This document shows positions 51,722 to 62,049 of a stretch of DNA of 64,000 bases, in pieces; position 1 is the first letter of the stretch, and each line of letters opens with the position of its first letter. The stretch is from Aradus depressus. Taxonomy: Eukaryota; Arthropoda; Insecta; Hemiptera; Aradidae. The position numbers and the translations under genes were made by a program. The notes beneath the pieces are model-generated. The model worked only from the letters and a program-made list of their open reading frames with translations. It ran no database searches and was not told the origin of the DNA. The DNA is taken from assembly GCA_963662175.1 (NCBI GenBank), contig OY759217.1, positions 20,214,562 through 20,278,561 on the forward strand. Direction: 5' to 3'.

Positions 51722-52636
51722 AGTGGCGACCTTTGGGGGAGGCGAGACCGCATATCGGGGGGCCCATGCAGTCATAACGGCAGAAGAATCATTTAAAATT
51801 ATTCACTTTTACGTTCTTATTAATTCAGTGCGAAGTAGCTGTCAACATAGATTTGAGACTCTCAGAAATCATGAAAGCATGTTTGGCTTTATGTACAAGT
51901 TGAAAAACTTCAAATCGATGAATAATGAAGACATTTTTAAGTACTGCAGCGATTTGCAGACATCCTTGGGCGTAGGAGACAAATTATCCGAAGAGATAAA
52001 AATGTTCAGTCGTGCGTACAAGGGTGATAATACATTATTATTTTTGCACTAAAAGACAAAAATATAATTAAATATACCCCAATATCGAAATAGTTTTGAG
52101 AATCATTGCTACCATACCTATGAATGTCGCGTCTGCAGAACGGAGTTTTTCAAGGCTTAAACTCATCAAAACATATTTAAGAAATTCAATGACTCAAGAA
52201 CGACTATCAGCATTACCTATATTATCCATTGAGAATAATGTACCTTCTTCTCTAGATTACTAGGCTTTAATTAAAGATTTTACTCAAAGGAAAAACCGCA
52301 AGCACTTTTGGGTTTATTATTATTTTATTTATTATAATCATTTTTTTATTATTTATTTTGTTTATTTATTTCACTTATTACAGTATATTTTATTTATTGA
52401 ATATAATTTAATTGATTATATCTAATTCATCATGTTGTGTTTTAAATAATTTAATTTGATTTAGTGTAATTTTTTTTGGCGAAATTTCAGTTGAAGAATT
52501 ACTTCATGTTTATTGTAAATGTAATGTTTACTGTCCTTATTTTACCAATAATATAATAAATAATCTTTTTCGTACCTAAAAGGGCCCCGCAAAGTTACTT
52601 CACCCGGAGGTCCTCAATTCCTAAGGGCGCCCCTGG
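51722..52636 (+). mobile_element. hAT element, internally deleted
   Basis: Flanked by 8-bp duplications TGACGACC (51714-51721, 52637-52644), the size hAT elements make. The ends are imperfect inverted repeats (AGTGGCGACCTTTGGGGG; reversed right end CCAGGGGCGCCCTTAGGAAT), both with a GGGCCC-type block further in. About 915 bp, with only the last third of a transposase. Confidence 0.8.
51723..52263 (+). pseudogene. hAT transposase C-terminal part
   Basis: The first frame (to 52052) gives INSVRSSCQHRFETLRNHES, KNFKSMNNEDIFKYCSDLQT and EEIKMFSRAY. After a +1 frameshift (about 52055-52090), PMNVASAERSFSRLKLIKTY and LRNSMTQERLSALPILSIE is the hAT dimerisation domain, ending in TAG at 52261. The DNA-binding and most catalytic parts are deleted. 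It resembles ZMYM-type hAT proteins. Confidence 0.8.
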
Positions 52637-52917
52637 TGACGACCTAGCTAGACCAAGAGACAAAAACAGCACTAGAGGGCCATCTCACTCTAGAATCTCT
52701 TAGTTCAACTCTATTTAAACCCACTTACTGGAACTGAGTAAATTAACTTTTCACTACTAAGTTCATCTCATCTTCTGTAATGAGAAACTAGAGTCTTTAA
52801 TTGTCTCTGGGATATCAAAAATGAAGTTATATTCATCGATAGAGACAAAATACACCGTTTACCACTTTTTGAGTTGTGAGAGAAGTCTTTTAATTCATAT
52901 ATATAATATATTATCAC

Positions 52918-53170
52918 AGTGCTAGCCTACTGAGCTCAAGATCGCCGGTTCGAAACCTGGCCGATTAGGTTTTTTATCTAGGAAAAAACCTTGAGAACGC
53001 CATCTTTCGGATGGGACGTTTGTACTTGATAAACTTGTCAGGTACTTGATAAAGATCCCTACCCTATTCGGATAAACCTGGATAGGCAAAATTTAGGACT
53101 CCCACTATAGAGTCGTGTTTATGTCCACTAAAAAGAGGTAGTAGGCGATATAAAGCCTGAGCATTGTCAC
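52918..53170 (+). repeat. SINE-1, decayed
   Basis: B box intact as CGGTTCGAAACCTGG (52948-52962), the A box lost; GGATGGGACG, AGGTACTTGATAAAGATCC and CAAAATTTAGGACTCCCACT follow. No CCTAA tail. Confidence 0.7.
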
Positions 53171-53174
53171 AAAA

Positions 53175-53705
53175 ACAAACAAACAAAACAATTCATCTAT
53201 TTATTTTTATTTAAATAAGTAAACTCAAAAAAACAATGAACAAGTGAGTTTGAATATCAATGTTGCAAAATAGAACTTGCCCCGGGCTATTCTAGATCAA
53301 CAATACATGAAATAACCTACTGATAAACATAAAAGATTCGTTTTGTAACAATATAATGGAAATCCAATCTTTTTCTTAGAATAGATAATCTGTCGATAAT
53401 CGCGACAGAATTTAAAACTACCTTCAAAGTGACGCGAATAAATGTTCATTGTATGGGAGAAGGTAGTTCAAGATTCTGATTTAAATGAAGACTGCTCGTA
53501 TCGGAGGATCAAACGTTTGTCGAGCCCTTTCTAAATTTCCATTTGAATGCACCCTTTCACACCGTCTAAACTCACAACTACTATTTGACCTAAGAGAAGA
53601 ATGTATTGGTTAAATGTCCTCAAGTGACATTCTTTTTAACCCGTTACCTTATAATCAAAATAAATCTTGGGAAATGGCAATGACAGTGATGAATAATATT
53701 ATAGA
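53175..53705. other. No feature recognised
   Basis: No repeats or coding similarity. Confidence 0.35.
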
Positions 53706-53711
53706 AAAATT

Positions 53712-53945
53712 GTGTTGTGGTCATTACAGGACTTTCTTATACCAACCACGCTTACAGATCATCCCCTTCTCTCAAAATTATTTCATACTGGCATTACTGG
53801 GTATAAGAATGTCTACTCTCAAAACCTGAAAATCTAACTTAAAACGTGAAAATCCGTTGAGACCTTGGCCTCGAATTTTCGCACGATTACAATGAACACT
53901 TTCTTATACTAGAGGTATAAGAATTATTCACATAATTACTTTCGT
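53712..53945 (+). repeat. MITE-W left half fused to DR-A distal end
   Basis: TGTGGTCATTACAGGACTTT, CTTATACCAACCACGC and TACTGGCATTACTGGGTATA, then without a gap AACGTGAAAATCCGTTGAGA and CTCGAATTTTCGCACGATTA. It looks like an internal-deletion form of a MITE-W plus DR-A composite. Confidence 0.6.
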
Positions 53946-53949
53946 ATAC

Positions 53950-54355
53950 CGAAAACGTGTTTTTAGGAAACTGTACGTTTCAAAGTCTCCTGAACACGTC
54001 TGCAGACGGAGCTATTCAAAAATAACTAAACTGGTTTGTGATTCAAATTACTAAACGGTTACTGACTGATTGGTGACGCGGTTCCGCACATGAGGCTACT
54101 CTCTAGAGATCGATATCATTAGTTTCTTCTGTGCAACCATGAAAGCCAGACCCTCATCATTGTTCATCGTGGATAGTGATTCCAATGATGAAGCCATTAT
54201 AGTGTATTATCATTGATACAGAAGAAATAGAATGCGAAGAAGATTCTGGGTTCATCCTTATACTTATAAGAAATTCCTAAATAAGAATTCAACCTTTAAG
54301 AATTTTTAGCATTAGTAAAAAATATGTGTATTTTATATAGGTATATATGCAATAA
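53950..54355. other. No feature recognised
   Basis: Unassigned. Confidence 0.3.
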
Positions 54356-54359
54356 TTTT

Positions 54360-54500
54360 CATTGTAGCCTTGCAAAATGGTGTGAGCGCTCCAACTCAAA
54401 AACGATTGTAGCACATGAAAATTGAGTGAAGTGAATATATCACAAGTGCTAAGTTAGATCTAATTAGATTTTGGCGATTTGGCTGAAAAATAGTAGGTGT
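54360..54500 (-). repeat. DR-A fragment
   Basis: CAAAAACGATTGTAGCACAT, CACAAGTGCTAAGTTAGATC and TAATTAGATTTTGGCGATTT. Confidence 0.5.
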
Positions 54501-54539
54501 CGTCTTTACTGGTTTCTCACAGAATTTTTTTTTTTTTAC

Positions 54540-54640
54540 ATTCCCAACTACACAAAGTATAGGGGAAGTTATGTAATCAATCAACCAATTCGAAGCGGAA
54601 TTTTCAACGGAATTACATTTTTCATAATATAAAACTCTTC
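54540..54640 (+). repeat. DR-B 5' end
   Basis: CCCAACTACACAAAGTATAG and GGGAAGTTATGTAATCAATC with TTTTCAACGGAATTACAT. Confidence 0.65.
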
Positions 54641-54644
54641 TTAA

Positions 54645-55060
54645 AAGGAATTTCTTTTTTTTTTAACGCGAAATTTTTCGGAAAATATATGTTGTGGTGG
54701 GTTTTAGTCTGACAGTGAGAAGGGCTGAAGAGCTATATCCCGAAGACACAGAATTCCTTTTTGGAGCTAGCGTGATTAAAGCCTCTAACACTATCATGTG
54801 ACCCACTCAACTAAATCACATCCCCCAACTCATGATTTATGACACTTTGGAAAGACTATTTTTGAAAAATGTACTATTTCTCTGTCTCAAATTTCATAAA
54901 TTATTGAATCATGTTGAAATTTATGTACAGTCAAAGTGGGGGAATACATTTTTCGACATGATTGCGATCCCCTAATTCTTTTTTTTTTCAGTTCACTGCC
55001 TATAAGATAATAGTTGAACTGTATTACTCTGATCCTCTATTTCCATTCGACTGATACTAT
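54645..55060. other. No feature recognised
   Basis: Unassigned. Confidence 0.3.
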
Positions 55061-55079
55061 ACTACTAAAGATGTGATAG

Positions 55080-55812
55080 ATAAATCATGATTACGATACC
55101 AGGAAGAAAGAAGACTTTCGAATAACTAAACATTGCTCATCTCTTTTTGAAAAAAGTATAACTCATAAAGAAATTAATTTATTTAATGCCCTTCCTCACT
55201 TCTTGAAGTCAATAGATACAATAAAAAAATTTAAATTTCTACTAAAAATGTTCATGTTAGAGGAAACCCTATACACGGAAACGGAATTTTATTCTCACTG
55301 TTCAAAAAGAATAATATAATCACAATAAAGAATCGTGTTTCATATCCAAAAACATTATTTGATACAAAGCTTTCATTTTTATTTTTTGGGCAGAGTTCCT
55401 CCACACCATAAAGGTCAGTCCAATGTACGTTATTGTTTCATTTATTCATTTATAATTTTTTATTTATTTAGACTTTTATATACATTCATTTATAATTGAT
55501 TAACCTATATTTGTATATATACTTATATATATTATTTTTACATATATTGTTATAGTTACATTGTTTTCTTTCTTTTCTATATCTCGCACATTGGGACCTG
55601 ATGATGAGTTTTTTTTGAAAAATAGTTATCTTAATTTTTATAAAATTGAAAAATGTGTCTACTTATTATAAACGTTTCATGTATTAATTTTGTTTATATA
55701 CTCATATATTTTTAAGTATTTATTTCTTCAGTTTTTATTAATTTCATTTTACTTTTTTTAATAGTTTTGTTATTACTACTAATCATAGGTGTGTTAGACT
55801 CAAGTAGTTATA
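55080..55812 (+). pseudogene. LINE-H C terminus and 3' UTR, first part
   Basis: Encodes HDYDTRKKEDFRITKHCSSL and INLFNALPHFLKSIDTIKKF with MFMLEETLYTETEFYSHCSK, ending TAA near 55317. The 3' UTR (GGGCAGAGTTCCTCCACACC; TAAACGTTTCATGTATTAAT; GTGTTAGACTCAAGTAG) is interrupted at 55813 by the I-like LINE and resumes at 61548. Confidence 0.65.
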
Positions 55813-56097
55813 CAGTCTTGTTCCAGCTGTTGAACAGAAAGGAGCTCTCTTGAGGGTTAAGATAAGTTCTTTTTGTTTATTTCATCAAATAGTACTATTA
55901 TTTCCACAATTATTCTTTATTTTTTATTTCTTCTTTTGCTTTACGATTATTACGTACACTATTTATAGTTTATGATAACTAGTAAATTTTTTAGTTAAAT
56001 ACTAGTAACCTAATTTTTTTTTTTTTTTTTTTATTATTATTTCTGTTATTTTCGTAATTATAGCAGTTCCATTTATTTAAATTAGTCTGACCGAAAT

Positions 56098-57489
56098 ATG
56101 TCAGGTTCAAGTGACGGTAGAAATCTTCCACCTGACAGGGGGAAAGATCATGTAGCTCAAGATGATATGATGGAATCTACTACAACTGTAAATAAAGATA
56201 CGGATATTCAGTCTAACATACTAGTACTTAATAATCCTTTCAATGTAAATGCTAGTGATAAAAACAATACTGTCACAAAGGAGAATGAAACAAATATTAA
56301 TAAACCATTTAAGCCTCTAACATATGAAATTTTTGACCTTGGCCCTTTCTATGTTTTTGTGGAGTCAATTGCCGAGGGTAAAAACTTGGGTAAACTTCAT
56401 GCAATGACCCTAGGAAGTAAGATTTTCAATAGTTTCCCTCAATACAGAAACAGTGTTCTAAGTATTAGATCAATAGGTCGAAATCGAGTCAAAATTGAAT
56501 TGAGTGACAGAAACAATGCGAATTCATTAATTGCTAAAATTAACGAGAATTCAAAAGAAAATCTGAGAGCTTACGCTCCCAGATTTATGTTAGAGAAAAG
56601 AGGTATAATGCGTGGTGTGTCTAAGGATATTAATGAAGAGGAGATTTTGCAGTATGCCAGGCCAATTGGCAATGAGAATAATTGTAAACTAATTGGTGCT
56701 AGACGATTGATGAGACGAGATGTGGATAAAGAGGGTAAAGTTAGCAGGGTAGCGACCGAGTCGGTGGTGGTGACGGTGAGAGGGCAGCAACTACCCTCCT
56801 TCATATGTCTCCACTTCGTCTGGTGTCGGGTGGACCCCTTCGTTCCCCGAACTATCCAATGTTACAACTGTCTCCGTTGGGGACATCAGAAGAACAACTG
56901 TAAGAACGACCTCCGGTGTGCCTCCTGTGGCGGGAAGCACACGTCCAAGGAGTGCCCACCGGGCACCCCTCTCAAGTGTGTTCATTGCAAACAGAACCAT
57001 TCTGCTCTCGATAGCGAGCATTGTCCTGAGTTCATGAAGCAGCGCTCTATCAGAAATATGATGATGAACGAGAATATAACTTTCATTGAAGCCAAGGAAA
57101 AAATTTCGGGCAAGTCTTTCCGTTCTGTTGTGAGCGGTGCTCCTGACATTCAGAGTTCCTCTACATTCCCTGCTCTCCATCATACAAACAGGGTGCCTCC
57201 CAAGAGGCGCAGGGTTGTATCGCCTCGTAAGGCTGATCACCTCTCGGAGTACAGAGAGCTGATCTGCCAAAATGACAGGATCCCTTTTAACCCCATCACT
57301 TATAATCCGCATACTTCCAGACAGGTGGTAGCGGAGAACGAGGGACTCAGCTCTTCTACTTTTGTAGATAAGGTTTGTGAAGTTGTTCACGTTGTGCTAG
57401 GTTGTTTGAAACTACCGGAAAATATAAATATTAATAATGCGGATTTAGAGGCTTTGATTCATGATCGAGTCAAGTCTCTTATCCCTTAA
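56098..57489 (+). CDS. ORF1: Gag-like RNA-binding protein
   Basis: 463 residues, intact. The N terminus (1-75) is polar, Asp/Asn/Lys-rich and probably disordered. Residues 75-245 have alternating hydrophobic/charged blocks (FYVFVES, RVKIELSDR, MRGVSKDINEEEI), as in the RRM-like part of LINE Gags. Three zinc knuckles follow: C255-x2-C258-x4-H263-x4-C268, C274-x2-C277-x3-H281-x4-C286 and C294-x2-C297-x3-H301-x7-C309. A Ser/Arg/Pro tail ends the protein. It is expected to bind element RNA and form the ribonucleoprotein with ORF2. From about 56760 to 57200 the codons are GC-richer than at either end. The start is the first ATG after the 5' UTR (AAATATG context). Confidence 0.9.
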   Translation: MSGSSDGRNLPPDRGKDHVAQDDMMESTTTVNKDTDIQSNILVLNNPFNVNASDKNNTVTKENETNINKPFKPLTYEIFDLGPFYVFVESIAEGKNLGKLHAMTLGSKIFNSFPQYRNSVLSIRSIGRNRVKIELSDRNNANSLIAKINENSKENLRAYAPRFMLEKRGIMRGVSKDINEEEILQYARPIGNENNCKLIGARRLMRRDVDKEGKVSRVATESVVVTVRGQQLPSFICLHFVWCRVDPFVPRTIQCYNCLRWGHQKNNCKNDLRCASCGGKHTSKECPPGTPLKCVHCKQNHSALDSEHCPEFMKQRSIRNMMMNENITFIEAKEKISGKSFRSVVSGAPDIQSSSTFPALHHTNRVPPKRRRVVSPRKADHLSEYRELICQNDRIPFNPITYNPHTSRQVVAENEGLSSSTFVDKVCEVVHVVLGCLKLPENININNADLEALIHDRVKSLIP

Positions 57490-57753
57490 TATTTTCAATT
57501 TATATTTTATTTTATTTAAACTTGATATTTATATATATTTAGATGTTTATATATATTTGTATATATTTTGACATTTATATGTGTTTGTATGTGTGTACAA
57601 GTATTATATTTAATTTTGATATTTGTATATATATATATATATATATTATGCTATAATTTTCTTTAACTTACTCTCATTTATGTCTTATGTTTCATTATTA
57701 TGTTCTCATGGTATTATTAAATTCAAATTATTATACTAACCTTAATCTATTTC
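57490..57753 (+). other. Spacer between LINE ORFs
   Basis: 264 bp, very AT-rich, with a TA dinucleotide run at 57623-57647. Translation of ORF2 would need reinitiation or an internal entry mechanism; nothing in the sequence shows which. Confidence 0.6.
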
Positions 57754-60700
57754 ATGTTTAAAATTTTACAGTGGAACGCCAGATCAGCAATTTCGAATAA
57801 AGGAGATCTAGAATTACTTTTATCCGAACATAATATTGATATCGCCATTATTAGTGAAACTTGGTTTCGCCCGAACCAATATGTTAATTTTTCAGGTTAC
57901 AACAATGTTCACTTGGATCGGCCTGACGGCCGAACAGGGGTCGCTATCTTAGTAAAAAATAATATTCCTTATTCAAAATTGACAAACATTTACAAAACTA
58001 ACGATAATCTTCAGGTTATTGGCCTTGAAGTTACTTATAGAAATAAACCACTATCAATAGTGTCTGTATATAACCACCCTACTAACAATATTGCAGTGAG
58101 TGAATGGGATAAATTTTTTGCTAGTGTGTCTTGGCCTTGCATAGTGGCAGGGGACTATAACTGTCATCACCAGTCCTGGGGCTGTTCAGTCTCAGATGGT
58201 AAAGGGCAGAAATTGAGTGAGTCTATTGGTAAGAATGGTTTAATTGTCCTGAATGACGGGTCTCCTACCTTAGTGAAGAGCATCTCTCAGACCAACGAGA
58301 GTGCGGTAGACATTAGTCTGGTATCTCCGGACCTATCCTTGCTGTACGATTGGCGTATATTGGAGGAGCCCATGGGCTCGGACCATCTTCCTATTCTTCT
58401 CTCACCTTTGGTCTCTCCCCCCTCTGACTGTACTCCGGGTCCCACCTCCCAGTGGCGGTGGAGGCTGCGGGATGCCGACTGGCACAAATATCGTCTTTTA
58501 ATATCTAGGTACTCCCTAGAACAGCTAGATTCACATAACCCCTTGGATTATGACCTTTTCGTTAGTAACTTGAACAAGGCTGCTATGGAAAGTATCCCTC
58601 GATCACACTTAGCTCCGAACAATAAAATTGGAAATCCTTGGTGGAATACCGAGTGTCAAATTATTATTAATGAAAGGAAAAAAGCATACTCTGATTATAT
58701 TTCTACGCCTAATTTTGAAACTTATTTGAATTACAAGAAGTCAGTTGCTAAGGTTAAAAGAATAATTAAAGAATCTAAGAGAAAATCCTGGATGGACTTC
58801 TGTAATTCGATCTCTAAAGATACCAACCCTTCACTTATTTGGACTTCCCTAAAAAAATTAAAAAATAGAAAAATTAGCAATCGTCCACCTATTACAAGAG
58901 GAGATTGGGCTGAGGATTTTTTTGATGGTTTGTGTCCTCCATCTGTCGAACCAGAGGTAGCCCCAAATATTTCTCAATGTGACCATATGTTGCTGGGCTC
59001 CTTTTCAATGAGCGAGCTAGATATGGTGCTCAAGTCCGCTAACAACACTGCTCCAGGCAAAGATCAGATTCACTATCCCATGCTCTCTAATCTGCCGCTT
59101 TTGTCCAAAAAATTGCTTCTTGATATTTTCAATGATATGTGGGTAAAAGGTTCTTTTCCGCTGGCCTGGAAGGATTACGTCGTTGTGCCTATATTAAAGC
59201 CTGGTAAAGATGGTAAATATGCTTCATCGTATAGGCCGCTATCCTTGTCCTCATGTATTTCTAAGACATTTGAAAGATTGGTAAAACTCAGATTTGAGTG
59301 GTTTCTGGAGCACAACAGCCTGTTACCTGCTAACCAATACGGTTTTAGGAAAGGTAAATCTGTCCATATGTGTCAATCCCAATTTCTTATGGACGTCTAC
59401 TCAGCTTTCACCAAAAAGGAGTCCGTTTTGGGGGTGTTCATGGACATATCACGAGCCTATGATTCTGTTGTCCTGTCCCATTTAGGAGTCATGATGGAAA
59501 CCATGGGTCTTCCTGTAGCCTTTGTATCTAGAATTTTATCTTTATTTAGAGAAAGGCGTTTGTACTTGAGGATCAATGGAGAGTACGTTGGGTCACGGAT
59601 CAGCCGCGTGGGTCTCCCACAGGGCGGCATCCTTAGTTGTCTCCTTTATGCTGTCTATGTCTCCGATATAAACACTCAATTGTTGCCAGGTTGCCATCTG
59701 GTCCAGTATGCTGATGATGTCTGTCTCTACTCTTCCGGTAGAACCATTGAAGCTTGTTCAGATCTGTTAACTCCTGTTGTAAACAATATCCTCGAATGGG
59801 CTGACAATAAGGGTCTCACGGTATCAAGGGATAAAACCATAGTTTGTCCCTTTTCACGACAAACATTCATTCCTAATTGTGAGGAAATATCTTTTGGAAA
59901 CAATAATTTTGCTATGCGTAGAACTGTTCGATTCTTAGGTGTGTTTTTGGATTCGAAGTTAAATTGGAATATCCATCTCTCTACGGTGTCTGTGAAGTGT
60001 GAAAAGTATCTAAACATCTTAAGAGCAGTCTGCTTCACCAGATGGGGAGCTGATCCTAATGTCTGCCTCAATTTCTACAGAGCCACTATTAGAGCTGTTA
60101 TCGATTTTGGATCTTTATTTTACGGTAACGCCTGTAAGAGCAGACTTCACTGTCTGGATGTCATACAGAACAAGTCTCTGAGGCTATGTCTTGGCCTACT
60201 TAACAGCACCCCAGTTAACAATATATTGGTTGAGGCTGGAGAGCCCCCGTTGCAGCTAAGACGAGAAATGTTAGCCTCCAAGTTCGCTGTAAAGATGATG
60301 TCCATGGAAAATGATCTTTATCGAAAGATGGCTCATCTCTCAATGGAGGTGCTCACACACCCCTATTGGAAGACTAAAGCTACCCCCTTACTGGTTGAAG
60401 GGTTCACAAGAAGTGCTATGTTCCAAGGCAGTGTTTATTCTAGCACGATCCTTCCTGTATTTCAGTCCAGTTTCGAATCTGTCATTTTGAAACCATCAAT
60501 TGTCTCTCTTCCTAATTTTGATTTGATCCATGAAAATCAACGCAACTCTTACTTTGATGAGTTGCTGCGAACCAAGTTTCCTCTTTTCTTTACCATATTT
60601 ACAGACGGATCAAAGATGGACAGCGGAGTTGGGGCGGCTGTCTTTGATCCTTTCTCCAATGTAGATATATCAATCAGGCTTGCAGATTCTGCTTCAGTCT

Positions 60701-61443
60701 ACACAGCTGAGCTAACTGCCTTGGCGGATGCCCTTCAATACTTACAATCAGTAAGTTATTCTAGGGTTTTGATTCTTACTGATAGCTTGAGCGCCATTCA
60801 GATGCTTGGAAATGTAAGTCTCAGTTCCCGTTTGAACAATATAGTTATCTCAATCTTGGAGAGTCTGGTTCGACTTAGATCGATAGGTAAAGTCATTAAA
60901 TTTGCCTGGATCAGAGGTCACTCTGGAATAAAAAACAACGAAATTGTTGACCTTCTTGCCAAGGGTGCTACACGGTCTTATGATCAGGGTCGTTTCGTTC
61001 CATACAACGATGTACACTGTCATTTTAAGCAAAAATTGCGATTTGATTGGCAGAAAAATTATGAAAGTAGTAAGGTTGGCCTGTTTTATAGATGTCACAA
61101 TCCTGGAGTTAGCCATATTCCCTGGTATAGAAACGTTTCTGCCCCCAGAAATTGGATACGAGTTATGTGCAGACTAAGGACGAACCATGCGGTGTCAGGG
61201 GCTTACCTACATAAGATCGGTAGACGGTTTGATGATGTGTGTGAGTTGTGTGAGCAGAGAGACGATCCGCAACACATCATCATGTCCTGTATGAAGTATG
61301 CAGCTGAAAGATGGCACTGTATGCGAACTATAAGCTCTCTTCTGGGAAAACCCTCTCCCACTTATTTAGATATCCTGACAAATCCCTCGGTCACATTTGA
61401 AGCTATTGGCACCTATATTAGCTGTATTGGAATTAGTGTTTGA
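57754..61443 (+). CDS. ORF2: APE endonuclease, reverse transcriptase, RNase H
   Basis: 1229 residues with no stop or frameshift. The endonuclease occupies about 1-215: N8, E35 in SETW, GDYN at 133-136 and SDH at 209-211, all expected catalytic positions. The reverse transcriptase spans about 430-720: PGKDQI (434), SSYRPLSLSS (491-500), GFRKGKS (530-536), the first Asp box FMDISRAYD (562-570), GLPQGGILSCLLY (620-632) and YADD (652-655). An RLFLG-like thumb (RFLGVFLDSKLNW, 726-738) follows. RNase H occupies about 945-1070: D951 (FTDGSK), E986, D1010 and D1066 form the DEDD set, with H1056. The C-terminal CX2CX7HX4C knuckle is C1163, C1166, H1174, C1179. It would nick the target and copy element RNA there. 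Confidence 0.93.
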   Translation: MFKILQWNARSAISNKGDLELLLSEHNIDIAIISETWFRPNQYVNFSGYNNVHLDRPDGRTGVAILVKNNIPYSKLTNIYKTNDNLQVIGLEVTYRNKPLSIVSVYNHPTNNIAVSEWDKFFASVSWPCIVAGDYNCHHQSWGCSVSDGKGQKLSESIGKNGLIVLNDGSPTLVKSISQTNESAVDISLVSPDLSLLYDWRILEEPMGSDHLPILLSPLVSPPSDCTPGPTSQWRWRLRDADWHKYRLLISRYSLEQLDSHNPLDYDLFVSNLNKAAMESIPRSHLAPNNKIGNPWWNTECQIIINERKKAYSDYISTPNFETYLNYKKSVAKVKRIIKESKRKSWMDFCNSISKDTNPSLIWTSLKKLKNRKISNRPPITRGDWAEDFFDGLCPPSVEPEVAPNISQCDHMLLGSFSMSELDMVLKSANNTAPGKDQIHYPMLSNLPLLSKKLLLDIFNDMWVKGSFPLAWKDYVVVPILKPGKDGKYASSYRPLSLSSCISKTFERLVKLRFEWFLEHNSLLPANQYGFRKGKSVHMCQSQFLMDVYSAFTKKESVLGVFMDISRAYDSVVLSHLGVMMETMGLPVAFVSRILSLFRERRLYLRINGEYVGSRISRVGLPQGGILSCLLYAVYVSDINTQLLPGCHLVQYADDVCLYSSGRTIEACSDLLTPVVNNILEWADNKGLTVSRDKTIVCPFSRQTFIPNCEEISFGNNNFAMRRTVRFLGVFLDSKLNWNIHLSTVSVKCEKYLNILRAVCFTRWGADPNVCLNFYRATIRAVIDFGSLFYGNACKSRLHCLDVIQNKSLRLCLGLLNSTPVNNILVEAGEPPLQLRREMLASKFAVKMMSMENDLYRKMAHLSMEVLTHPYWKTKATPLLVEGFTRSAMFQGSVYSSTILPVFQSSFESVILKPSIVSLPNFDLIHENQRNSYFDELLRTKFPLFFTIFTDGSKMDSGVGAAVFDPFSNVDISIRLADSASVYTAELTALADALQYLQSVSYSRVLILTDSLSAIQMLGNVSLSSRLNNIVISILESLVRLRSIGKVIKFAWIRGHSGIKNNEIVDLLAKGATRSYDQGRFVPYNDVHCHFKQKLRFDWQKNYESSKVGLFYRCHNPGVSHIPWYRNVSAPRNWIRVMCRLRTNHAVSGAYLHKIGRRFDDVCELCEQRDDPQHIIMSCMKYAAERWHCMRTISSLLGKPSPTYLDILTNPSVTFEAIGTYISCIGISV

Positions 61444-61547
61444 GTAATATTGAATAAAGACTAATACTACTATTATAGAACGATGGCTAATGGCGTCAAG
61501 CTAAAGCCTTTAATACAAAAAAAAAAAAAAAAAAAAAAGTAGTTATA

Positions 61548-61640
61548 AATCTAATTTATAAGCTATCTTAGTGTATAAATTCTTTTGACGTATCCTATTA
61601 CCATGTATTGGTTTAACGAAAATAAATTTATTATTATTAT
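61548..61640 (+). repeat. LINE-H 3' end, second part
   Basis: AATCTAATTTATAAGCTATC, TTTTGACGTATCCTATTACC and TAACGAAAATAAATTTATTA continue the 3' UTR cut at 55812; the tail is a TTA repeat. Confidence 0.8.
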
Positions 61641-62045
61641 GCGATGTATCGAGGAAGTTAAGCAATCGGTCAGAAATTCGATGTTGAATTTTTACAAGAA
61701 CTTCATGTTTTCCAATCCCCTGATCACAAAAATGAAAAAAAATAAAATTGTATGTCTGTGTGTGAACATGATAACTGCCGTTGTAATAAACATATTGACA
61801 CGAAATTTAATTTGTAAATTCTAAACCCCATAAGGACGTAACCTATCAAATTTGAATGGAATTGGCCAAGGGAAGGGAAGAATCAAAGGGACACAACTAA
61901 AAAGTCCCAATAAGTGATGATGTAATGACTTTTTAGTATGAGGATTCAGAAATTCCCTCGATTTGGAAGGAGAGCGAAAAAATGATGGATTAATTCGTGC
62001 TGGGGAAGTACATTGCCGACGATTCATTGACGACTCTTTTGATTA
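61641..62045 (+). repeat. DR-B, nearly complete
   Basis: AAGCAATCGGTCAGAAATTC, CGTTGTAATAAACATATTGA, TTTAGTATGAGGATTCAG and ATTCGTGCTGGGGAAGTACA then TTGCCGACGATTCATTGACG. Confidence 0.75.
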
Positions 62046-62049
62046 CTAA

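Larger units (their letters stand above)
55813..61536 (+). mobile_element. Full-length I-like non-LTR retrotransposon
   Basis: Bounded by AAGTAGTTATA at 55802-55812 and 61537-61547. It begins CAGTCTTGTTCCAGCTG, has a 285-bp 5' UTR, two ORFs separated by 264 bp, a 73-bp 3' UTR with AATAAA at 61453, and a run of about 20 A. The uninterrupted target in the paralogous LINE-H at 40334-40344 confirms both boundaries. Gag with three zinc knuckles plus EN-RT-RNase H is the architecture of the I superfamily. No frameshift or nonsense codon is seen, so it may be competent. Confidence 0.9.

Noticed and set aside
55600..55640. Hammerhead ribozyme in LINE-H 3' UTR (CTGATGATGAG)
   Set aside because: A T run replaces stem II and no convincing stem III follows; the related 63636 copy has a stem but CTGAAGA instead of CTGATGA.
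56571..57390. Minus-strand frames of 77 and 199 residues inside ORF1
   Set aside because: They are shadows of the ORF1 zinc-knuckle and GC-richer region.
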